From positions 62,001 to 126,000 of the forward strand of contig QJNS01000149.1 in the NCBI GenBank assembly GCA_004154925.1: a stretch of DNA of 64,000 nt, given 5' to 3'. The notes under the pieces were generated by a model. It was not told the origin of the DNA. It worked only from the letters and a program-made list of their open reading frames with translations, and searched no databases. Each line of letters begins with the position of its first letter. Position 1 is the stretch's first letter. This stretch comes from Monosporascus cannonballus. Lineage: Eukaryota > Ascomycota > Sordariomycetes > Xylariales. The position numbers were made by a program, and so were the translations under genes. This document shows, one piece after another, positions 1 through 11,500 of the stretch.

Positions 1-2550
1 AATTAAATACTTATACAATATTATATTATTAATTAACGTAAAAAGCGTAATATTATAGCGAATACATATATTTAATTTATATATTATTATTACAATATAT
101 ATAAATGAATTGTAAAAAGAAGCATTATAATTTTAGAATAATAAAGCATAAATACAATTAAAAAATAATAATATTTTTAATTAACTTAATAAAAATGATG
201 TAAACGAATCTGATTAAAATTAAAACCGTTTTGAAAAACACAAATATTATTAATAAAGAATTCACATTATTTATAAACAATTTATTATATTTTATTAACT
301 TAGATATCGATATTTCGGAAAATGAATTAACTCCGCTACTCATGTTACGAAATCTTTAAGGCAATTTCTATTTTATTATATTTTTATATAAATTAAGAAA
401 TTAAATTTCTTTACCTAACTTTAAACAGAGTAGTTATAATAATTCTTATAATATTTGGAAAAACTTGAATATGGTTTTAATAATTCTTTATTAAATTAAA
501 ATGTAAAAAAATTGTTAAAGTTTTATTTATTTTATTATTAGCAAAACATTGCGAAAAGAGATCTACGGTATACAAAAAAAATGAAAATCTTCAAATTTGT
601 TATTATATATAAAGAGGGTTTCAAAGAAATAAAATCACTTAAAATTAAATATATAATAAAGTGGGGTTGGTGTTGAGTTGCTAGGCTGCAAGGTGATAGC
701 TAGCTGTTACGCATCGACGATGTTTGTTTCGAAGGTTCTAGCATTTCCAAGTGGGTCGGCGGCGGTCTATAAAATGCTGACCTGTCAACTTTTGTATGCA
801 GTTTTCCATAGCAAAATGGACGCCAGACAATTTCCACTCCCAAGCCCTGATCAAGATGTTCTGTATCCCATATACCTATATCAGCCCCATTCCCAATTCA
901 ATAATATTCGATATTACCTTATAAATACATTTATATTAAAAAATTCGGATAGTATAAGTTATAGTATACGACGAATGATGGAAAATTCCAAAATATAATA
1001 ATACTTTAGTTAAAAATAAGAAATTAAATAAATTACATATTCTACCCAATTAATAAATAAACCTATTATATTCTATATATATATATATTAATTAAAAATA
1101 TCTTTAACTGTTTAAAAAATCTTATAAGGAGTTTAGATTTTTACTATTTTCCAAATATTAAATTAATACCTTAAAAAATATAACATTATAAGCATTCACA
1201 GAAAATTAAAATTTTTATAACTTTTATTCTTCATATTTTTTATATCAATTTCGAACTAGAAAAACCATTTTTGGATAGTAATTTCGTAATGACTTATAAA
1301 TTTAAAGGATTCTTTGTAAAGTCTTTTACAATAAATAGAAATACGGAATATATTATATTTTCTTTTTTAAAAAAAGAATTTAATATATGCGAATAATTAT
1401 TCGAAGCCGGTTGAAATGACGAAATCATATATATTTCAATATTTTTATAATATCATAGAGTGTAAATATATTTAAATTATTGATTAGTCAATATATTTTG
1501 GCTATTAATAAACCAAGATATAAATTAATTAAAGCAAGTATTAAAAATATGTTTACAATATTATCCTATATATAAACGAAATGTGTAAATTAAAAAGTTA
1601 CCCGTTTTTTAATTTACTTTTAATATTATTATAAGAAACAATAATCAATTATAAATGTTAATTTTAATTTTATATTTAATATTTAGAAAAAGGTGTCTTA
1701 TGAACGTATTAATGTTTAAATACTCTGTAATTTCAAATCGTGCAAGTAATTGTATTAAAAAATAAAAGCGGAATTAAAAATTGCAAATAATTATCTTAAC
1801 AAATATTATAAGCTAAAAAGACTAAATTTTGAAACGTTATTTTTTTAGCTTTATTATAAAAACTATTTACACAAAAAACCCTAGCAACAATCTTAATTTC
1901 AATTATATTAGTATACATAGAATTAGTAACGAAATATTAAAACATTATTAGTAATTAACTTCTATTCAATTTCCTATATTTTTCTAATTAAGTGAAAAAT
2001 AAATACTAACAAACCTCGACTAAAAGAAAAAAAGTAAAAACGGAAAACGAAATTATATAAAATATAAAATAGTTTTCGATATAAACAGTAAATTTAATTA
2101 ACATCTAGTTAAACTAAAAGAGTTCAAATTCCAACAATACTTAAAAGCGTATAAAGGATTTTACAACTATTTATTATCTGTTACATCTTATTTACTCACA
2201 ACGACAGATTTCGAAATTATATTTTAATTAATATTATGAAACAAACATTTATAAATTTAAATATTTCTGCTAATCAGTATTGATATTGTTTAAAATTTAA
2301 CATTTTAATATCAAGTTAGGTTTGTAATATAGAAACTTACTATATTTATTTAAGAATTACAAAAAATACTGAATAACTTTAATGCTTTACTTTTAATATT
2401 ATTACTATTAACGACAAATACGAAATGACTGGATGAGGAAATTAAATAAAACTTTGACAATAGTAGACGTTTTTTAAAAGATAAACTTTTGTAAGATAAT
2501 AATTAACCATAAAAGTAAAACGTTTATTTTATTACATAACCGACTACAGC
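1..2550 (+). pseudogene. Degenerate pol of element H (RNase H, integrase, chromodomain)
   Basis: No open frame survives. Blocks at about 350-640 match the RNase H of B1 (23345-23690), and blocks at about 890-1800 match its integrase (23690-24760), including the segment just after the insert that corresponds to 10955-11060 of A1. About 2030-2230 corresponds to the chromodomain of B1/A1 but is too altered to name residues. Besides RIP transitions there are many small indels and transversions, more than in A1, B1 or C1. Assignment relies on collinearity with the other copies rather than on any single motif. Confidence 0.55.
662..889. mobile_element. 228-bp RIP-free insertion with TG...CA ends, inside H
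   Basis: A sharply bounded island of normal base composition in the AT-rich H relic. It begins TGGGGTTGGTGT and ends so that its reverse complement begins TGGGGCTGATAT, an imperfect 12-bp terminal inverted repeat whose mismatches are all transitions. Flanks AATAAAG and TTCCC join to match the uninterrupted homologous site in A1 (around 10945), so the insertion point is exact, but no target duplication is visible. A short open frame (678-998) crosses it and is probably incidental. It could be a solo LTR of an unrecognised family or a small non-autonomous DNA element. Confidence 0.5.
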
Positions 2551-2629
2551 ATACACATTGCTCATAACGAAAATTCTTTTTTATTTTTTAACAGAAAAGA
2601 CTTGTTCCAAAGTGGAAGAAATACGGTAT
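2090..2629 (-). pseudogene. Relic of the antisense ORF of family A (copy in H)
   Basis: Opposite strand to H pol. The start position is marked by an Ile-Pro-Tyr-Phe reading (ATA in place of ATG at 2627-2629) preceded by Phe-Glu-Ile, the same context as the starts in B1 (25568) and C1 (20289). The region corresponds to 26199-26736 in A1. The frame is broken and only the beginning is readable; the end is placed by analogy. Confidence 0.4.
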
Positions 2630-2778
2630 AATTTCGAAACGTTTCATTATAAATAAATTAACCAAACCGTAACGTTGTTCGGTTTTACGAAAACGACACT
2701 AAAAAATACAACTTATTATAATTTAAAAAAAGCATTTAAAGAGTATTTTAAAAACAAAGTTTTAAAGAAAAAAAACAA

Positions 2779-3130
2779 TATTAAAACTTAATAAGTAAAT
2801 TATAGCTTTTAAAAACTATTGCAATAAAAAGAGCTAAAAAATAAAATAAATAAATCTAGGTAATAAATTACAAACTTATTAATAGTAAGCTGATAAACCT
2901 GATTACTAATTTATTCGTAATAAGCTGATAAACGGATATAAATATATATTCGTTAAATCTATAATTTGAACAATATCAATTTATCATAATAATTAGTTAC
3001 TCGAAGTACATTTAGTATTACGAAACATAATTAAGATATCTTATTAATCAAATATATACGATACTTTTATCAACCGAAACTCTATACAACTAAGATTTAA
3101 TAGTTGGTTAAACCTTTTAGCCCTTGTATA
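2779..3130 (+). repeat. Solo family-A LTR nested in H
   Basis: 352 bp, the same length as the A1 3' LTR (26903-27254), starting TATTAAAAC where the intact form starts TGTCATGGTC, and ending CCCTTGTATA. It carries the 35-bp repeat units with the AATAAGCTGATAAACC motif. The sequence on both sides is the 3' internal part of H, so this is a solo LTR and not the 5' LTR of H. No clear target duplication remains. Confidence 0.6.
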
Positions 3131-3208
3131 CGACCAAACGTAATCAAAGAAAAAAAGGATTTACTTGGAAAAAATTTAAAAGCAAGATTTTAGAAACAAG
3201 AAAGTCGT

Positions 3209-3519
3209 ATTACAACCTGACGAATTACGGCCTCTGGGAACGACTATAACCAAAATAGCCAAAAGAAACCAAGTAAATTATGTAACAATTTATTTATGCC
3301 GTAATATTAAACCAATTAGCCAAATTACAACATCTTAATAATAAATCAATAAACTGAAATATGGATTTCCTAACAATATACAAAGATACTAATATAAATA
3401 TATACTATTATTTTATTAATAATATAAGTAGTATCCGTCTATAATATAATTTCGTTATTCGAGATACCTTTAATATTATCACATGTTATTAAATTATCTC
3501 AATACTTCAATTTTCACTA
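3209..3519 (+). repeat. 3' LTR of H, truncated by element G
   Basis: Starts TATTACAACCTGACG, matching the A1 3' LTR start TATCATAACCTAACG, and follows it through the repeat units and the AT-rich middle. The match stops at 3519 where a minus-strand B-type LTR begins, consistent with insertion of G into this LTR. Confidence 0.6.
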
Positions 3520-3889
3520 TACGTAGCAGCTAATAATTGAACAAACTGTTAAGTGTTAGTCGTATAGATTTATGTTAATAAACATATCGTAAAAATCTAA
3601 ACAATAACATAACTTGATTACGTTTTCTAATACTAAAGACATTTTAAATAAAGAAATTATAATATATGTTACTGTTTTTACAAATCTGATATTAATAAAT
3701 ATATATATATTTCTCGTAAATTAAGTCAATTCCTAGGAAATATTAAGATTATTACAAATATATTACCTTTAAAAAGAAGTAATTCTATATAAATTGACTT
3801 ACGTCTTAACGCCAGAAAATCTAAATTATAAAATTTATTTATCGAAATCCGACCGTCTTTTACAACTGGCCTTGGCTTAGATTACAATA
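3520..3889 (-). repeat. 3' LTR of G (B type, 370 bp)
   Basis: Read on the minus strand it starts TATTGTAATC and aligns with the B1 LTR start TATTACGACC through the U3, then through the shared U5 ending. Length is identical to both B1 LTRs. Confidence 0.7.
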
Positions 3890-4057
3890 CGATCTTCTTT
3901 TTTAAAAAAAATCGTTGCTTTTAAAGTTTTTATTCCGAATAAACCTTAATTTCACTATAGGAAATTACATTGCTAACAGTAAGGCTCATAATCATTTTAA
4001 TCTAAAAAAAAACCTAAAGTGTCTAGTTGCGTATATTATTAAATTCTGTTTCGAAAA

Positions 4058-4640
4058 AACACCTTATATATCATATTTCCAATATAATACAAAATATAAA
4101 AAAATTAAAAAAATCCTTCGTTATAACGAATATATCAAACCCATCGTCGTTGTAATAATCATAATGTTCTAATCGTTTTTTAAAATAATATTAAGGAAAA
4201 CAAAAATCGTTTTAATTATAAAACGATCGTTTTTAAAACAACTTTTTTAAAGCTGTAATAAAAAATAGAAAAAGTTTAATACCTAAGTAACGCAATATTA
4301 ACGAAACAATTAATCGTTTTTTTATTTCCGGTGCTAGAAAGGTTTTTTTACAAAAAGATTGAAAAGTATTAGCTTTACATTTTAGTCGATAAACGCATTA
4401 AAAAAAAGCGCGCGAAAATCAAAACTACAACGATTACGCAACTTATGAATTTTTTTAACTAATACGTTTCTAAAGACTTTAACTAAGATGTCATTATTAA
4501 CTATTTCGGCATTATTTATAAAAATTCTTTAATAACCGTTAGACGCTAATAAGATTTCTGATAAACTTTTATTTTCGGAATCTGGACAACTTTTCTACTT
4601 AATTAAGTACTGAGTAAATTCGTATTTCTTTTTCGCATAT
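4058..4640 (+). pseudogene. Antisense ORF relic of family B (copy in G)
   Basis: Opposite strand to G. A Pro-Tyr-Ile reading follows a Phe-Cys-Phe-Glu context, as at the B1 antisense start (25568), and is followed by R-Y-N-E-Y-I-K-P where B1 reads R-Y-N-K-C-I-K-N. The Tyr/Cys exchanges are TGT to TAT changes typical of RIP. An 85-codon frame from 3915 covers the first part, and decay follows. The end is approximate. Confidence 0.45.
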
Positions 4641-6222
4641 CTAAAACCCTTTTTACTTTATAAATAATTTTATTTTCCGCTTTTTATTGTATCGTATATA
4701 TATTTTAAGACTATCCGTTATTAATTTGAATAAGAAAATATAAAAAATAAAAGAAAATTTAACTTTCCATAAAACCTTTCGTTAATATTCATTTAACACT
4801 TTTGTTTTAATAATTTTATATAAATCGATATATTTCCAAACAATCATTTTATTAACCTATTTTGTTTAAATATTTTTTGCATTAAAGTAACTTCTCTTCG
4901 TTTTTTTTAAAATTAAAGTTTTTAAGCCTATTTAATTATAATACGTATTTATTTAATTACGCACGAACATTATTTTCTTCATTCTATAATTATGAAAATG
5001 AATGGTTCGAAAATATTTTTATATTGTTGATAGATATCTTATATATATTTTTAATAAATATTAAATATAAAATTAAAATATCTATTTATTAGAAATATAT
5101 TAATATCTTCGTAATAACTAATATTATATATTAATACATTTCTGAATAGCTTCATAGCGTAGGGGCTTTTATACTTAATATACTATGATAGATGTACTTT
5201 TAACGTTTAACTGAATGATTTAAATTATTTATTTATTTAACATTAAAGCGTAGTAAATAATTCTTATTCTTTTAACTCTGCAGAGATTGTAAAGAAAATA
5301 TAATTCTTTTATCGAAATTAACTTTAAATCAAAACTTAAACACCTTAAAAATATACCTTTGAAGAATATAGCTTATTTATTCAGTATTTATATTAGTTAA
5401 AAACGTAAGAAATAACAAGATTTAGAAAATCTGTTAACGATTACAAAAGTATTATCAAAACATAACTATATTGTTAAATTTACGAGGAAACGGAATTTAC
5501 AAATAAAATTCATAATAATTAAATTCAATACTGTTTTTTAAAATTAATAATAAATATAATTTTCTACAAGATTTAAAAAGTTAGGTTTTAACTCTATTAT
5601 GAAACCTTTATTATTATCATATTTTTAAATTATTATTTATATTGTTAAAGAATATAAAATACAATTTTAATAGTTTTGGAATTTATAAACCCTTCAATCT
5701 TTATACAATTAATATTTATATATATCGTATTAAATATATTTAATATTTTTTAATTATTATAATACATGAAGCTTTTGGTTTTCTTAAATTATTATTATAT
5801 TTTCTTCACCTTTTAATCAACGTTATATAATATACCTGAATATGTGGTAATTTGGCTCAAATATATATGTTCTTCTTTAGAAATAATATCGAAAATAATA
5901 TAGTTGATTATAAATTAAAAATTTCGAAATTTATATATTTGCTTAATTTATTAGATGTATTATTTTCTAAACTTTCTTAATAAATAATAACGAAACTGAA
6001 ATTTAACACTTATTTATATACCGTAATTACTTTTCTGTAAATTCTTAAATTTTAAGAAAATAAATAAAAGTTTAAAAATTTACATTTATTTTAATTAAAT
6101 TGTATTAGTAAATATTTAGCCTTTTAAATAATAATAATAATAATAATAAACTCTATATTTAAAAAATTATTATTAAAAACCCTTTATTTAATTTATATAA
6201 AAAAATATAATAATATATATTT
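4640..6222 (-). pseudogene. Degenerate chromodomain-integrase-RNase H segment of G
   Basis: Reverse-strand coding relic with no open frame. The stretch 5760-6222 aligns with A2 50320-50765 (end of RNase H and start of integrase), and the part to the left aligns with the A2 integrase and its C-terminal extension. A short (AAT) run lies at 6126-6149. G breaks at 6222 next to the TATTT target duplication of D. Confidence 0.55.
6126..6149. repeat. (AAT)n microsatellite
   Basis: About eight tandem AAT units within decayed pol sequence of G; probably slippage in AT-rich DNA. Confidence 0.8.
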
Positions 6223-6342
6223 TATAAAAGAACGAAAAGAAGACGCTAACTATAATATCAAAAGGTCAGCAATTCAAGACCCCAATTAGGATTTAAACAC
6301 CTTAACCCACCTTATAAGGACTAGGTGTGCATATCATAATTA
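6223..6342 (-). repeat. 3' LTR of D
   Basis: 120 bp. It aligns with the split right-hand LTR, for example ACCTTATAAGGACTAG at 6309-6324 and its counterpart before 27310. The start on the plus strand is TATAAAAG, versus unmutated TGTAAAG at 6526. Confidence 0.6.
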
Positions 6343-6525
6343 CTCCCCCCTTTCAGTAAAGTCGTCCCGACTTTAAGGCTGGATAAGGTGTTGAACCCTC
6401 AAGGCTTTACTGTGCCCTGTGAGCACATAATGCGGTCGGACCCTTCACGACGACCACCCGCCGAACGCTAACGGTTGGAATCTTTTCGGTCTGTCTCCTG
6501 GCTCTCTTTAGCCTGGAGCCGCCCT
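6343..6525 (-). other. Interior of D with polypurine tract
   Basis: 183 bp of normal base composition. The polypurine tract is the complement of 6343-6356. Next to it is a perfect 7-bp inverted repeat with a 3-base loop (AAAGTCG-TCC-CGACTTT, 6358-6374). No open frame of note. No primer-binding site with a TGG start is seen after the 5' LTR. Confidence 0.55.
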
Positions 6526-6577
6526 TGTAAAGATCGAACCCTGCCTCCGGTATGTCGCCGAAGTGGCGCCGAACTCG
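6526..6577 (-). repeat. 5' LTR of D, inner part (rest at 27255-27328)
   Basis: Starts TGTAAAGATC on the plus strand and is cut after ACTCG (6573-6577) by A1. The rest continues at 27255, where the duplication reads ACT followed by GG, one C short. Joined, the two parts match the 120-bp left LTR, allowing for RIP changes in the latter. Confidence 0.6.
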
Positions 6578-6855
6578 TGTCATGACCCAACCACAAGTGC
6601 GCGGTGGGGCAGGTCACGTAATGGATCACCAACTTACTGGTAGTAAGCCAGTGAGCCGGATTACCAACTTACTGGTGGTAAGCCAGTAAACCAGAATAAG
6701 ATATATATGTTTATTATTTCCATAATTTAAAAAATTATAATATTACGAAACGTAATATAATTATTATATTTATTATTTATATTTTTACGATATTTTTATT
6801 AATATAAACTGATATAATTAAGGTTTAATAATTAATTAAATCTTAAACCATTATA
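6578..6855 (+). repeat. 5' LTR of A1 with two internal deletions
   Basis: Starts TGTCATGACC and ends ACCATTATA. It is 278 bp against 352 bp for the 3' LTR. One missing piece (about 39 bp) lies between the repeated motifs TGTCATGR-CCYAAC near the start; another of about 35 bp lies after CCATAATTT. The first 120 bp (to about 6697) are almost free of RIP and contain two 35-bp tandem units with AACTTACTGGT; the rest is saturated. Confidence 0.7.
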
Positions 6856-6975
6856 CATCATAGGTTTTTATTTAATAATACCGTCAAAGTTTAAATAATA
6901 TCGATTAATATTATATTTATTAATAAATAATCCTAATAATTTATTAATTAAGGACTTAATTATCCGAATATTAAA

Positions 6976-8560
6976 ATGAAATCCGAAAAGGAAAAAAAAT
7001 ATTTCGTTTTTTTCGTAAAGAAGTTTTTCGACAATTGGATGCTATAAACGAACGTATTTTCCAGCTTAAAAAAGATAATAATAATCTTATAATATTTTTT
7101 AAACCTGCTTATAAAAAGCTTAAAAAAAAGAAAAGGCTTCCAAAACTAAAAAGCTCGTTTGAACGAATCAAATTATTTAGTTAAAAATTACTAAAAAATC
7201 TGAAAAAGCTTTTGAATTTCCAAAATCAGAATTTCTTAACGGAACCTTAATTAAAATATAATTATTTTTAACTTAATGCCGAACATATTTCGGGTATTTT
7301 TCTATTTGACTTATTACGTTTATTATGCGAATTAAATTTGTAATCGGATAATTTACCGGAAATACGGTTATTTAATTCCAATCCGTGATAAGAAAATACG
7401 TTATTTTATTAATCGAAAAACGGAACCTAAAGGTAATACAAATTTATAACAATTACGAATAATTCGAATAAATATTAATAAAAGCTTTCGTCAAAATGAA
7501 CAAAGAAATAAAAGCCGAAATACAAATTTAATAATTATAATATAAAGGATTAATATTTAATTTTAAAAAGACGTTAATTTAATTAGTAACTAAGTTAAAC
7601 TGGAAATAAAAAGACTTAATAATCAAATTTTTCGATAACTTAACAAAAAATACAAAAAAAGCTTTTTAAATTTAATCGGCCTAATTATCTATCGGATTAT
7701 ATCGTTATAACAATTAAAATTAATAATCGATAATACGTATAACGTAACAAAAATACGAAAGGAAAAAATAATAGCAAATCTTAATATATAGCTAATACCA
7801 GCGCTTTTTAACGTAATAACATTTTTTACGATATAAAACCAGGACCTATAGAACTAAAAGCCATTTATAGGACAATTTAAAACCAAATTAAACATTATAA
7901 TTGTAACAAAATGGGACATAAGGTATCGTAATACAAAACACCTAAAAAGCTTTATTAGGATAACGGGAAACTTATACTTAAAGGATAATCTAAAAAAAAT
8001 TAAAGGAACGGACATAAATTTATTAATATAATCCAGCTTAAGTATATAACAGGTCCCCTCTGACGAAAACCCCAATAAGGACTATTACAATAAAAGATTC
8101 GTCGCGGAATATGCGAAATTAAGAAATTAATTTAACAAATATTGTAAGCATAATAAAAAACCTTATAAAAATAATTATGCGAACATTAAAATTAGACAGA
8201 GAAAATCTGTCCCGGAACCCCTAATTGATACGGCAAAATGCATGCCATATATTGTCGACGACGAAAATATCCCGACCACGAGGAATAAAAATAATATATC
8301 CATAAACGAATTACTCGTATATACTATAAGGGATTCGATTTTCTAAACCGTACCGGAAATAATAAGGACGATAAATAATACTATAGATAGCTTTAAATTA
8401 TCGCCCCAGAAGAGTATTAACAGTTAGCCGAAATAAAAAACTAACTCGAAAAATGGCAATACCTATAAAAAACCCTTTTGGTTATTATCAATAATATAAT
8501 TACCAAACGGAAAAGGAATTAATCCAATATGCGTTAAAAAATATTGCAAGAAAGGTATTA
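6976..8560 (+). pseudogene. gag of A1 (degenerate)
   Basis: The first Met at 6976 opens M-K-S-E-K-E-K, the same start as in A2 (54423, minus strand). A CCHC zinc knuckle is at about 7887-7940: Y-N-C-N-K-M-G-H-K, with the first Cys read as Tyr. The stretch 8150-8400 matches the open B1 frame at 20911-21140. Gag would form the particle shell and bind the element RNA. Many stops, mostly TAA/TAG at former Gln or Trp codons, plus frameshifts. Confidence 0.65.
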
Positions 8561-11500
8561 TGAATTTTCATTTTTAATTAGCATTTATTATAAATCTTTA
8601 TAAAGAGACAATTAATAAGGAAAAAATATATTAGTTTATAAGCGAACTTTAAAACAACAATTAATATAACATATAATAGAATATAATCGTAAATATGAAA
8701 AAACAATATATTTAATAAGGAAAGAAATTGTAATAAAATTAAAAGCAGTTAATACAATTCGAAAATATAATACGCCGGCAATAACGACAAATATAAAAAC
8801 TTAACGTATTAAACAAAAAAACGCAAATAAAGCTTGACAGATTTAAACCGAAATCAAAAAAAAGGTTACTTATAAAAAAACTGCAGGATAACGAAAACCA
8901 GAAAAATCAAAAAAAACTTCCGAAAAAGGCTTTAAACGCAACGATAAAAAACGTTTCTAACCTTATTACTTTAGATATATAAATAAAAACGTATTAGTAT
9001 ATGGCAATAATAGATTACCGAACTTTGGGCGGAAATTATATTATACCGGATATAATTAATAAGTTTGAAATGCCATAAAGATATAAATTAAAACTTTTTA
9101 TAACGACGAATATCGAAAATTAGAAATGTACTTACGATAACGGGAAAATTATACGTAAAATTAATTACCTTAAGATTTTTATCTAAGGATAATATCAGAT
9201 AATTAATTTCGGTATCATTCCACTTAGGAATTACGATATAATCTTAGGATTACTATGGACACGCCCGTACGGAGTTTTGATTAACGGTAAAACTGGTCAA
9301 GTAAAATTTATTTTACTTTTTACGACCAAATAAAAAAAATTAAAATCTTAATATTCGATGAATAATGGCGATAAATATAGGCATAAGAACATAACAGAAA
9401 CCTGATTACCTAAAGAGATAAAATACAAGAAAAAAAAGGGTATTAAATAAAAATATAGCATATTATTATTATTATCAAAACGAAATTAAGGTAATTGAAT
9501 AACGATCTAAAATAATAGCAGCCCCAAATATTAAAAAATCTAATTAATATGTTATTATAATATTACAGATACGAATAGTTTTTTGAAAAGGAGCTCGATA
9601 CGAAATTACCGGAATATAAAGAATAAAATTATGAAATAATTTTTGAGGAAGGATTTTCGACGAAGTTTTACCCTATTTATAATCTTAACGGAAACGAGTT
9701 ACGCATTTTTAAAAAATACCTGGAAAATCGGTTACAGAAAGGATAGATTTGATTTTCAAAATTATTAATACGATATCTAATATTTTTGGTACTAAAAAGA
9801 AACGAAAAATTACGATTTATAATTAACTATCGATAACTAAACGATATTATTATTAAAGATCGAATATTATTACCCTTAATTAGGGAAATAAAAAACCAAT
9901 TTTACGGAATTAAATAATTTATTATATTCGATTTCAAAAATAAATATAATTTTATCAAGATTAAAAAAGGATTACGTATAGAAAATAACCTTTAAAACGA
10001 AATACGGATTATTTAAGTATTTAGTTATATTAATCAGATTTACGAACGTACCAGTAAGTTTCCAACGGATAATAAACCATATATTACGAAAATACCTTGA
10101 TATGTTTGACGTATGCTATTTCCACGATATTTTAATTTTTTCAAATATAAAAAAAGCATACGTAAAATACGTTTATAAAGTTTTTAAGCTTTACAGAGCG
10201 CAAAATTATTTGTTAACGCGGAAAGAAATTAATTTTATAAATAGAAAATAAAATATTTGGAACATATTATTACCCCAGATCATATTAGGATAAACTCCAC
10301 AAAGATCGTTATAATTATAGAATAGCAAACGTTAACGATAATTAAAAAAAGTATAAGCATTTCTTAAATTCGTTAATTATTAGAGAAACTTTATTCGAAT
10401 TTTTAATAAAAGAATTATATTTTTAACGAACATTCTAAAAAAAGAAAAAAAGTTTAAATAAACGTCAAATATGAAAAAAATATTTTAAAATACTACAAAT
10501 ACAATTACTAATAAGTTAATACTAATTATGTACGATTTAAACCGTTTTATTCAGTTAAAAACCGATATTTCGGATTATGCGTTAAACGTAATAATCGAAT
10601 AACGAAATAATTAAAGCAAATTATATCTTATGATATATTTTTCGTATAAGCTAAAAGAAACTAAGTTTAATTACGGTATTTTAAATAAAGAATTTATGGC
10701 TATTATTATAGCATGTCGAAAATTTCGGCACTTTTTAAAAAAGGGTTTATATTAGATTAAGATTTATACAGATTATCAAATTTTTACCCGATTTACCACG
10801 ATTAGGGAACTTATAAAACGATAATTAAAATATGCGAAAAAATTGGCGAACTTTGATTTCGTTATTATTTATAGGAAAAGCTTAGAAAATGGCAGAATAA
10901 ATGCCCGAAATAAACGACCCAATTTCGAAAAAAAAATCAATTAAAGTTAGCCATATAATTTTCGATATTATTATAAAAGGATATTTATACTTACGACAAA
11001 TTGCGATACTTCGGGCAGTACCTTACGATATAAACTAGAAATTCCAGTAATCTAACGACGGTTTCTCAAAAAACCAAAGAATGAACAAAATATAAATTCT
11101 AGAAAAATACCAGAAAGATTTAATACAAAAAATATACGAATATCAGTTATACGGATATCCAGGGATTTACAAAATTTTAAAAAGGTTTTAACGCATATAT
11201 TCTTTTCTTAAAATAAAATTAACGGCATCAAAGGTTTTACGGCAATATAATATTTACGCCAAAGCAAAAACTTAACGATATAAACCATACGGAAAATTAC
11301 AGCTATTATTTATCGTAAAGCAATTATAATATTTAATTATATTCGATTTTATTATTAAACCTTTTATATCAGGAAATGCAGTTATAAAAATATATTATAA
11401 TAATAATTTCGTAATCGTCGACCGATTAACGAAATTTTCTTATTTTTACTACATTACGATAATATAAACGCCGAATACATAACATGTATTTTTTTGATAT

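Larger units (their letters stand above)
1..3519 (+). mobile_element. Element H: 3' part of an old family-A chromovirus LTR retrotransposon
   Basis: The 3' half of a gypsy element whose 5' part lies left of the window. It aligns by eye, block by block, with the better kept B1 (23340-25600) and A1 (10650-12190, 26114-27254): RNase H, integrase, chromodomain, post-chromodomain region, then an A-type LTR. It is interrupted by an unmutated insert (662-889) and a solo LTR (2779-3130). Its 3' LTR stops at 3519, where element G begins; the missing last 40-70 bp of the LTR should lie beyond G, outside the window. It is the outermost and most decayed layer, so probably the oldest. Family placement rests on the LTR start (3209) and the A-type post-chromodomain sequence. 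Confidence 0.75.

Noticed and set aside
678..998. 106-codon open frame
   Set aside because: It runs from the unmutated insert into RIP-damaged integrase sequence; the openness follows from the insert's normal composition, and no domain is seen.
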